A stretch of 64,000 nt of DNA from Hermetia illucens (taxonomy: Eukaryota > Arthropoda > Insecta > Diptera > Stratiomyidae): NCBI RefSeq assembly GCF_905115235.1, contig NC_051851.1, forward strand, positions 149,248,692 to 149,312,691. The letters are read 5' to 3'. The notes beneath the pieces are model-generated. The model searched no databases and was not told where the DNA came from. It saw only the letters and a program-made list of their open reading frames with translations. Each line of letters opens with the position of its first letter. Within the stretch, counting starts at the first letter, position 1. The translations under genes were made by a program, and so were the position numbers. Positions 55,200 to 64,000 of this stretch are shown one piece after another.

Positions 55200-55812
55200 T
55201 GCTCAGAGGTAGCGGGGAAGAATACAGGGCGGCAACCCTGTCGGCTGAAACAAAACCAAGTGGCGGAGGAGAACCTCCATAGTGGTGGCACCGGGAGATG
55301 CTGTATCGCGTTGGCTTGCCGGCCGTGATGTAGTAGGCGAATGCTCCAAAGGTCTAATTAGGGCGATCAGACCCGAGTCTGCACGGGGATTCATCTGAAG
55401 TGGCAATAGTCACGAAACCTTACCAGGGGTATACTGGTACCATGGGAATGGGGATAGCCCCTGGACTCACATACTTCAGAAGAATGTCGTATGTGCGTTC
55501 AACTCGGTTGTTTGCGGTTGCCCCCAGCGGGGGATTTATGGGGGTTGTGGTTGCGTTCAAGTGAACAGAGACCTTCGGGTTTCAGCGTGGTGTTGCGTTT
55601 CAACACGGGTGCCGTACTCCTTAGTTCGATAGAGATTTTGGTAGGTCTTGCATCCACCAGTATGAATGCTGAGCCATGCACTCGGTATAGACTGGTACCG
55701 CTGTTGCTTGTCACAGCGGGGCTCTGATTGTGGTCACAAAATCAATCCGTGTCTTAAGTAGACCGTGGCATTAAGTCCACGAGACAGGTACTTACGTAAA
55801 ACCTCATAGGAC
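55200..55812. mobile_element. 613-bp insertion with 17-bp target-site duplication
   Basis: TCACATCCGAAATGAGG stands at 55183..55199 and again at 55813..55829, and the RTE frame continues across when one copy is left out. The insert has no ORF, no poly(A) and no terminal inverted repeats. It is related to the first 240 bases of the window. Probably the 5'-truncated 3' UTR of a LINE without poly(A) tail (R1- or LOA-like), by inference from the long duplication. Confidence 0.8.
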
Positions 55813-56053
55813 TCACATCCGAAATGAGGATATCCGCGATCGTTATGGAGTTGCACCGATCGTGGAGAAATAGCGAGAGAGGTGTCTTCAATGGTATGGC
55901 CACGCAATTCACATTAAAGAGAATTCAGTTGCCAAAATTGGTCTGAACATCGAAGTCGATGGTAAACGACCAAAAGGCAGGCCGAAACAACGGTGGCTTG
56001 TTACGCTGGATGAGGATTTAAAAGCCTCGAGATTGCATCCAGGTCAGGCATTT

Positions 56054-56344
56054 AATAATAATCATTGGCGCAACAATCCATATTAGATCAGGGCCTTGAA
56101 GTGTGTTAGAGCACTTCATTCAAGACCACAACGATACACTTCAGTACACTGTAGAAGGCAATGTGACCAGCATTGTGTTCGCCCGAGATTATTACGCTGA
56201 TTTGACTCAGGCACTCATTCACAGCTGAGTCAACTGGTATCCGACGTCAAATCACGATACAAATTCCAGTGCCACCAGTAAGATTTGAACCGCAACCTTC
56301 TGTACGACAGCCTTGTGCTCTAACCACTCAGCTATCCGGACCCC
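56054..56344 (-). mobile_element. Full-length tRNA-derived SINE
   Basis: On the minus strand the element starts at ~56341 with a tRNA-like head: A box TAGCTGAGTGGTTAGAGCAC and B box GGTTCAAATC (56291..56282), correctly spaced for RNA polymerase III. A ~200-bp body follows, then the tail ..GATTGTTGCGCC and an ATT-repeat end. Direct repeats CAGGCATTT flank it (56045..56053 and 56345..56353). The RTE-B frame lies on both sides. Confidence 0.85.
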
Positions 56345-56420
56345 CAGGCATTTGATAAAGCCAAATGGGAAAACCGATCCCACCCCGCTTATGAACGGGA
56401 CAAAGGCTGAAAAAAAAGAA

Positions 56421-57099
56421 GTCCTGTCTTCTGAGATACTGGTGAATATATTTTGGGTTAAACTAGAAATGACCTTCCCTGAATTGTTAACATCAATTTT
56501 TTGTGAAGTGACCCCAGAGGGTCATTGACGTTCGACCAGAATTCTTTCAAAGTCTGCATTGGCAGGTGTTTGCAAATCTTTTGTGTATAGATCAAAATGG
56601 CTATGACGACACTCAGAATTCAGAACCAGCATGGAAGAGGAGACATTACTAACCGCTTTTGCTAATGTTCAAGTAGGATCTCGGTTGTCGATATTCCTCA
56701 ACTTCGGTCGTTGGGAGACATAAGTTGTATTCTCTCCAATTGCATTTCACAGGAGGCAATTTAGGACTTCACGCTGGATCCACTTAAGAGAAACTCATCG
56801 ATTTAGCTCCAATATCAAGAGGGAAACGAGATGTAGGTCAGGGAAGTTCCCTGAACTTCCCAAAATATAAGGAAGCAGGAAAGTTGCAAAAACTTGCCAA
56901 AGACTAGAATTGTGATTTCGAAAAATCACCTCTCATTCTGCTTAGTGTTCCAGCTATTGAGCTGTCTCATTTGACTAAGGGAATGCACGAAGTGCAAAAA
57001 GTAATTAAGAATATGGTAAGAGTCGCAAGGTTCGATACAAGTCGCAGAAGGAAGATACGGAATGAAGGCAAGGTCAACAACTGTTTCTACAATATTAGC
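56421..57099. other. Intergenic stretch, nothing assigned
   Basis: No gene motif, repeat or element recognised on either strand. Confidence 0.4.
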
Positions 57100-57500
57100 G
57101 CCGTCGACTTATTGTTCACGAAAAGGCGCGAGTAAATTCAGGCAACCAGTGGGTGCCAAAAAAATAAGCTATGTTGCCTACCCTGAAAAATGGAACTAAA
57201 ACGTCAATAACTTTGACCTATTATAACTTTGTCAAGAATGGTGGTGGATTCCCATCAAACTTATGTAGTATCATGCTCTATATTACTGCAGTTTCATGAT
57301 TCTGGAATGGGCTTAAGGGGGTTTCCAGCCACTTTCTAAAAAATGTAGTAATAAATTATTTTATCAATTTCATTTAAAGAGAGAAATCGGTATGGAGGGT
57401 ATTTTGAGACCTAGGCACCGTATAGTGACAGCATTGTCACTTTTTTCTTCAAATGTTTCAATTGGACAATGTGTGCGACAGACAGACAGACGGGCGGACG
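57100..57500 (-). repeat. Palindrome-headed repeat, diverged copy 3 (partial)
   Basis: On the minus strand it follows copies 1 and 2: GTCTGTCTGTC, then a CACTATACGGTGCCTAGG block (TGCCACTATATG.TGCCT in the others), CCATACCGAT, GGCTGGAAACCCCCTTAA, TAGAGCATGATAC and an AAGTTATAATAGGTCAAAG block. The palindromic head and the far end are missing. Much older than copies 1 and 2. Confidence 0.6.
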
Positions 57501-57589
57501 GATAAATCTAAGGAAGGATGATGCGATGAAAGACACAATTGCCTGTTCTGCAAGTAAATAAATGATATTGATATCGCCTACATCACAAA

Positions 57590-58460
57590 TAGCAACACAT
57601 ATCAGGTGTTTAGAAAGGCATTCAAAACAATGCGCAAACAAGGTTCTTCCAGCTAAATCTGAAATACTGAAAATCAGCCCAGGATCTGCTCTCCCAAACA
57701 ATGGCTGAACATAAAATCGACGTCGCCAGGGCTTGCGAGCAGTACAAACAGGAGTTTGATTTACGGATAATAGCGGAAAAGATAGACATGCAAAAATCGA
57801 GCAATAAAAGGAATAACGAAGATCCTCGGGAGAGGCTTCACGGGAGCCAAAATAGGTGATATATCCATCTACGGTTGCTACGCGCAACCAAGAGACCTGC
57901 TAAACTTTCCACCGCCTCATCGAAGTTTCAATGCTAAGGGAGGAGGAAATCTTGGAAACCGCAAAGAAAATAGTAGAGAATAAGGCTCCTGGTTGGATAG
58001 CATCCTCAACAAAGCTCTTAAGGCAACGGTCAAAATGGCGGCAAAACTTGCCAAGGTATTCACCGCATATTTTAGGGAAGAAGCATTTCCAACCACTGAG
58101 TGGAAGAAGCAGATGCTAATTCTCATTCACAAGCTAAAATAAAACCTTCAGGTTAACCTCGGCCTAATAATCTGCTTCTGATTGCGGAGGAAGAAGGTGA
58201 TCTCTCTGAGAACCAGTTGATTTTGAAAGAATAAGTCTATGATCGATGCAGTTAACCTGGTGGCTAACATAGCTAAAGCCACAACTGAGGATAAATGCCA
58301 TGCACTGATAACACTTAACGTGAAGAAAATGTCGTCCATTCCGGAAAATGGAGTAAAGTACGTTAGGTTGGGACACAGATAATACTCCTTCGGTGTAGTG
58401 CTGATGTATAACTCCAGGAAAGAGTATCTGGCTATTGTCGAGGAAACTTCAAGCCCTTTT
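57590..58460 (+). mobile_element. R1-clade LINE, endonuclease and RT start, decayed
   Basis: 57700-57790 reads AEHKIDVARACEQYKQE, the start of an R1/LOA-type endonuclease (usually 'dv.licEqY'). 57930-58120 reads EEEILETAKKIVENKAPGW, then a broken frame through the KKQMLILIHK block, the RT N-terminus. 58240-58340 reads MIDAVNLVANIAKATTEDKC and HALITLNVKK, the first catalytic Asp region (here Asn). Frameshifts and deletions. 57411..57887 on the minus strand is only an antisense shadow. Confidence 0.65.
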
Positions 58461-58559
58461 AATTTCCGATCAACAACACCGCAATCCCCTCTAGCCGTCC
58501 CCCAGCTTTATCAAGTTTGTAGGCTCTTCTGCTGAATCGTAGCGTTACCGTGTGACTTA

Positions 58560-61500
58560 CTTTGTAAGTACTCTCTCCTCCTTTTTTTCTTCCACCCCAA
58601 ACTCGCTTGGCTGATCGCTTGATCGTAAGCTTTTTATCTGTAGCTTATCCTGAAGATTGCGTGCCACCTCATTCAAACTTGGCAGCCACCCTTCGTTATA
58701 TCGAAGCTTCATCGAAGAACTTTTAACAATAAGCTCCGCTTCGGCACTGCAATCGCGCTTCCAGAATATCTGGCTTGCATAACTCCTCTGACTTTAATTC
58801 AATACAACCCTCCATAATACTTTCCAAGTAATTCGTATGTAGCAGGTCCGACTCCACTTTTTTAAGCACTTTCACTTAAAACTACGTAGAACCTGCCTCT
58901 CTTTAGATTTCCTTTCTACTGGCTAGATGAACTGCTCCGTCTTTACAGACGGATAGTACGCACAACGCCGAAATGCTCGAAGTGGCTTTCGCGGAGCTTG
59001 GTCTTTATGTCCTATTCCCGATTTCGAGGCCAAGTCTGTGTTATAACACATTGCAGCTTGGTCCGCTAGACTCATGAACGTTCTTCAATTTCAAGTGTAG
59101 GTTAAACTCCCGGAACGGTATGCTGTCGAACTTCCAACTAAGCACTTCCCCGTCGTTTGAATCGTTTGTCACATTACTTCCGGTTGGCCTTTTCGCTCTC
59201 CTTCATTCTTTTCATCAACGGTAGGGGAGCGGAGGAAGGAAGCTGTTAGTCCAAGGAACCCCTGCCATCACAACATGAAGAACCCGAATGTAATGAGCAA
59301 CACGGCTCCGTCTGTCATTGCGACTTAGCATCTCTCTGACAGTGTTGTCTGAAGAAAGTAACTTCGAATCCCATCCCACTGCAGAATGCACAATTTGGGG
59401 ATTTTGTGCAGGTAAGACTAGAAACCTCACTATGCATTCGATTCTGCCACGAATCTAAATTGCCGATGAGCGGCGCAATCCATCTGCCTTTTGACATATT
59501 ATGCCAAACGAGGTCCCATTCAGTTAGTGTGCGTTGTTTTTCTTCACCACCTGCGTTAAATCTTCCTCCTTGTAGCTGACAATGGCTTTACGCTCCTTAA
59601 CAAGGAGCGCAACGCGGACACCCTCGCGGCAGTTTCTGAGGCAGTGCGATAGGCACGCCATTCATAAAGTTTTCTGTATCTGTCACTGAGCAAGGCGCTT
59701 AAGATACACTTACTTGCCTCCTCCTTCAACCTCTGTGTCGTAAAGCAGAACAGACTGCGTTGCTCCCATAAGAACGCGTTTCCCGGTAGATATAGGCCCC
59801 GCAGCATTCGCGATTAGCCGAATTAAAACCTAGACCCCATCTGCAGCCTCTTTCGATGTTGCTTTGGTTTGCCCGCAAAAGTTCATCTTTGAGTCAAGCG
59901 TCAATCCAAGGTACTTAACCGTTGGTTTTGGTTGGATTATCGACTCGGCGATCGATATGGTACGCAGAGTTGGGATTCTCTTTTTAGTCAGGATGACTAC
60001 TTCCGCTTATCCGACGCATCAATATACAAAATCTGCTTTGCGCCTACAGTACCTCCGGCAAGACGTGCCGAAACATTATCCACATAACTGACCAACTGAC
60101 TCTTCTTTTATGTTCAATAAGTCCGACCATAGAATGGATCTTTGTATGATCCCCGAAGTGATCTACATTCTCCTCTGACCCTCTAGCATCTTATAGAGCA
60201 GGGAGAGGTTTCTCAGATAATCCCTCAATATGTGTAAGAGATAGTTAGGTACCTGGAATGAATTGCCTAGTGTGCCTAGAATGTCTTTTCATCTTACAGA
60301 ATTAAAGACATTTTTGACATCAAGCATTACGGGAACCACTACATGGTGCTGAGATCGGAGGCAATATGCCTCAGCTTGACAAACCTGATCCACGACTTGC
60401 ATAACTCGTCACCTTCCAGCGGGAAGGAAAAATCCCGTCTTTCAGGCAACCGTAGAATGCATCCTGCAGTAAGTCTGAATGATGGTGCAACATCAGTTTG
60501 TCTACCTCTGCCGGAATACTATCGAGTCCTTGCCCCTGCTTGTTTTTCATAGAGGCGCCATTCGCGCTGCTTCTGTCTGAACAATTTATTGAAAGTTTAC
60601 CATGTCCGCAGACTGTCGTTATCACCATCACCCTCCGGAGTGCCCTCCAGGGAGGCTGAACCTGTTCGGAGAGCTTGGGTGAGTCTCCGGGATTCACTTT
60701 CGAGAGTTTCCACCCACAGGGGGAACGTCGGGCTGGTTGACACCGAGAGGTAGCATCAACCACTTCGAACGCCGTGTATTAATGGTCCCTTGTCGAGAAG
60801 ATTTCCAGAACTTGTCACCTGTCTACCGGCGGCACTGGTGATTCCGACGTGCAGCTTATGTCGGGAATGCTCCCTTCACGCCGGAAAGTTGGCTTTTGGG
60901 TTAAGCTCGCCTCATTCAAGTGTCCTAACATTGAAGTCACCTCCAATCATGGTCCACCCTTCCATGTCCAAGTACAATACAGATTATCAAGCCCGCGTTG
61001 TAGTAAACTGTAACTCATGAGGGGTTGCACTTCGGTGCATCTTGACCTGTAGAATGCAAATCATATTAACCGTAACGTAGCTCTTTCCGGTTAAATCCTG
61101 AAGAGTGGGCTCCGCCCCGAGATCGCAGTATGTACAACGCTCGCACTGAACGCGCCACGGCCCCTGCAGAGAACGCAACACTCCTTTTCGTTAAAGGTAT
61201 TCGCCGCATTTGCTACATGCTGCCTTCCTTTCACTTCCTCGACAGGTCACAGACGTGCGCCCGTAATCTATGCACTTGTAACACGTGGTGGAGGCTGCTT
61301 GCTGGAAGACGTTTCTCAATTGCCATGCATTTCTTAATAAGCCTTTCCTTTTCGGCTTTTGGAAGGACAGTCGACCACGTTTCCATTCGGCTTATATCCA
61401 AAGGCCCGGTTTTGGCGATTGCTCCTGGACCCTTTCCTTTTTTTTCGTCTCTTCAATTTCTTCAGTTTTATAATTCTTTTTCTTCATGGAAATTATAAAA
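58560..61500 (-). mobile_element. R1-like LINE, ORF1 end to 3' UTR
   Basis: Minus strand downwards: 61290-61130 is the ORF1 zinc-knuckle region (KCIDYGRTSVTCRG, then CSKCGEYL, CERCTYCDLGA); 60980-60770 endonuclease remnants; 60763-60371 RT start (KNKQGQGLDSIPAEVDKLML, DAFYGCLKDGIFPSRWKVTS); 60060-59880 around the box region; 59807-59556 the block GKR.LMGATQSVL.. and LSDRYRKLYEWRAYRTASET; 59430-59215 the C-terminus (SSDNTVREMLSRNDRRSRVA). 58560-59214 is probably 3' UTR. Same family as 17781..22200. Many breaks. Confidence 0.75.
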
Positions 61501-61569
61501 GCGCATCGTGTGAAAGGGGGCCGCAATAGTCAGGAACGGGTATGCCCAGGAACAAAGCCTTCAGCGGTT

Positions 61570-61700
61570 GTTCGGGGCAACGTGTTTTACTAATACCGGT
61601 TTAATGCACACTACCCGGATTCCGAATAGGTGGCTTGTGATACATGCCATAACTGCTACCTTGGGGATCAGAGCTACTTGTTTCGGCATCTCGGAAGCGC
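61570..61700 (+). repeat. Dispersed repeat shared with 25120..25300
   Basis: See the partner entry: CGGGGCAACG, AATGCACACTACCCG and GATACA..TCACAACTGC-type blocks in the same order. Here it lies just outside the ORF1 side of the R1 copy. Confidence 0.5.
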
Positions 61701-62339
61701 CACTTTTCGTATCGTAAGTGACGTAAGGATCGATGACACGGACTGCTCCTCCAAATAGAAGCGAACTTATCTCTACCATCAATGCAATGCACTGGAGAGA
61801 AGTAAATCTATTGAGGTTGATGGTCTACTGTTTTTGCGGCTCAACAATTGGAATAATCTGATATCACAGAAGGGAGTCTGTCTTGAGTATGATAACTCTA
61901 GAGGTATTTGAGTTGTTCTTGCTGTCGCAAAGGCAATGATTGATTGCATAATTCCATCTGCAGGGATCCTGCTGTATTGAACACGCAAGGGTCCTTCAGA
62001 CCATTGTGAAGCAATGCGGGGAATCCCCAATCTACTTGATGTTGACCGGTTTTGAGAAGGATTTAGAGTGTCCAAAGGGTGTAAATCTGGAGTGTTCTAC
62101 GGAGGTGCATTTGGCAGACATTAGGGATTGTTCACAGTGCGGTATATGACAATATAACCCGTCGCATGTTACACCGAGGTCAAACCTTTGAAGAAATTGA
62201 AGTCTGATGTTATATCTTCCTGTTATTGTTGACTTGCCGAATGACGCAAAGGAGGTCAAGGGGCTATGCCGTTTACCTCTAAATGCATAGAATACATCCA
62301 TGACATCTGTTGTCTCTTTGCCCATGCATCCATCAGTCA

Positions 62340-62690
62340 TGGATATTGGCCAATTGGTTGGGGATTTAGAAAAGGAGGCAAAGAGAGTTGACGTGTATAT
62401 AAATAGCAAAAAAGTTAAGAAAACGGACAATTACGTTAGTACTGGTTAGAAATCCGCAGACGTAATGGTCACAAGGTGGAAATGGCTGTGAATAGGTGAC
62501 ACCTCAAAAAAGGTTGGGAATTCTATTGTTGGTTACGCTATGCAATTTAATTTACTATTTCAGGATGGCTGACGAGAGGATTGGTCTAGAAGCAGAGTGC
62601 ACACTTCCTGGGTAGTTCTGGAGGAAGGTGAAACTCATGTCAGTGCATCTCCATAGCCAGTAGGTGCAGTTGATGCGGTATGCCCTACAT
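62340..62690 (+). mobile_element. LINE RT C-terminal fragment, related to 51640..52320
   Basis: Reads MDIGQLVGDLEKEAKRVDVY and INSKKVKKTDNYV, the stretch after the YADD box, then SIVGYAMQFNLLFQDG, which parallels CIAGYVI.CIPLSQDG in the other copy. Internal deletion between the two parts. 62691-64000 holds no recognised feature. Confidence 0.6.
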
Positions 62691-64000
62691 AAAGTCAATG
62701 GGAAGGATTTCTTTTCGGTATCTTACAGGGGTTTGGTTTCGGTTTTGCAAGAGATAGAACGCATGCTACTTAGAGGTATCGATATTACCATATAAAATGT
62801 GGAGATCTTTGCTGGGTCTAATTCGCCTTAGGTTGAGGAAGCATAATTTAGCTGCACGTTTGGCGTTAGCATCAGATTAAGAAAAGCGTATCTGACACCA
62901 CACCTTTAGCTATCGAAGCATAGTGTCAACGGTAAGATGGTAATATTACGTACCAATTCTTACTAGAGGTTAGGAGTAGATGACCCGGGGAATTGCTTGC
63001 TTCCAAATCAAACCTCCTCACAGAGGACGAGGTTCACATCTAATTGCTTCAGTACTTCAGACAACATTTAATGTAGCATGAGAGAGAAAATCCTTTATCC
63101 AATTCAGTCCAGTAAAACGAACATTTAAAACTATTAACCCTGGACGAGACAGAAATCTCTTTATTTTTTCAAAAACGTTCTGTCCACTTGGAATGAGAGG
63201 ATCATATACCGAATCCGGATGGAAGGAGGTCAACGTCTCATATCAATCATAAAATATGATACTTTGCCTTGCTCTGTATACGAGCTAGCCTAACTCCATC
63301 ATTCATCAAATGAAAAACATCACCTACATAAACTCCTGGGCAACTTGTCGTCCCAATGGTCATAAGGAGGCAATATTTACATAGACACTGCAAATCCCCT
63401 AATGAAATAAAGACATTATCCTTAAGGAATGAGCGGTGAGTATTTCAAACTAAAATGAATAATTGAGGATTTATGTCACGTCAACATGGCAAAAAATTAA
63501 TTAATACTACCACAGCAGGATCCCTTTCATATGTGTACTATAATTACCATAATTCACTGCCTAAATACAATTCATTTTCATTTTCATCCTGAATGGGATC
63601 CAGCAACAACATGCTACCAAAATGGATATTATGTTTTTCAACTTTCCAAGCAAAAACTTTTACGACTTCAACTCCTTTCACTCGAACAATTTTACTACAG
63701 TTGCCGTGAGATTCGACTTTTGCGGTCGACCAGGATGTCAGCGACAGTTTACGCACGAAACTTTTCATTTTTTCGTCCTGAAATGAATCTCCGTAGGATA
63801 CGTGAAAATACATTTAAGCGTACCAAGCGGAAAGATAATATTTCCGCTTTAAGTACTTATAAGCCCCATAAGGATAATAATCCTGCTACCTAGCATAGGG
63901 AGTACGGAGCTTTTAATATATCTACGCTTGTGGATGTGATATGGATATAGCGTATCCTTTGAATGTTTCGATATTGCCTCGGGGCTGAAAAGTGAAAGCA
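62691..64000. other. Right edge, nothing assigned
   Basis: AT-rich. Open frames at 63531..63893 (+) and 63544..63813 (-) overlap antiparallel; neither has a recognisable motif. It could hold an unrecognised exon of a gene lying beyond the window. Confidence 0.35.

Larger units (their letters stand above)
54830..56420 (+). mobile_element. RTE-B LINE, RT C-terminal half, with two later insertions
   Basis: 54840-55180 reads LKKTEFLTTDLHETGTIPVS, ERFKYLGSTLSANGELDYKI, WMKWRSTTGVLCDRRISERL and ALYGSEFWPTIKDNERRLAL, an open frame. It is opened at 55200..55812 by a 613-bp insertion, resumes as RNEDIRDRYGVAPIVEK and IGLNIEVDGKRPKGRPKQRW, is opened again by a SINE at 56054..56344, and ends GGACAAAGGCTGAAAAAAAAG. 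The copy lies past the ANKRD29 poly(A) signal. 5'-truncated at ~54830. Confidence 0.85.

Noticed and set aside
56282-56341. Functional tRNA gene
   Set aside because: A and B boxes are present but no cloverleaf can be closed; it is the head of a SINE.
57411-57887. 158-codon minus-strand open frame
   Set aside because: It lies antisense to LINE endonuclease and to the repeat copy 3; no protein motif. Treated as a shadow.

Overview
This is a eukaryotic, almost certainly dipteran, nuclear window from a large, transposon-rich genome. Spliceosomal introns with GT-AG borders, insect-like orthologues, long introns packed with decayed LINEs, and a tRNA-derived SINE all point this way. A large-genome lower brachyceran fly would fit, but I cannot name the species.

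Four host genes can be rebuilt exactly. PHF5A (SF3b splicing subunit, minus strand, 3 coding exons from 7435 down to 499, 110 aa) has a 6.5-kb second intron full of transposon debris. It is head-to-head with TRMT6 (tRNA m1A58 methyltransferase subunit, single coding exon 7709..9010, plus strand) across a 273-bp shared promoter. RpS21 (40S protein eS21, minus strand, 16831 to 16428, 83 aa) has a 10-nt last coding exon and probably a TCT-type start. ANKRD29 (ankyrin-repeat protein, plus strand, 27343 to 54197, 301 aa) has a 4-codon first coding exon, two long introns (9.8 and 15.9 kb) and all introns in phase 0 at repeat borders.

The rest is a transposon graveyard. Region by region: 1-7 kb is R1-like LINE, Gypsy gag fossil, I-like LINE and RTE endonuclease, mostly inside PHF5A intron 2. 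9-10 kb holds a Gypsy integrase fossil. 10-15.7 kb holds two LOA-like LINEs in tandem. 17.8-24 kb holds R1-like LINEs, one split by an unclassified palindrome-headed repeat that itself took a young R1-clade insertion into a GTCT microsatellite. 24-26 kb holds I-like LINEs. ANKRD29 intron 1 holds RTE copies, a second copy of the palindrome repeat and a SINE tail. Intron 2 holds a LOA element with two RTE pieces inside it, an RTE with an R1 inside it, a Jockey-like LINE and another LINE end. 54.8-56.4 kb is an RTE carrying a 613-bp insertion with 17-bp target duplications and a full-length SINE. 57-62.7 kb is R1-like and other LINE debris.

The most interesting signals are the palindrome-headed repeat family (three copies), the similarity between the SINE tail and the RTE 3' end, the R1-clade insertion into a microsatellite, and the datable nests. 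I found no CRISPR, no prokaryotic system and no intact autonomous element. Transposon borders are approximate (tens of bases) unless a target duplication is stated; clade names come from recalled protein motifs, not searches.
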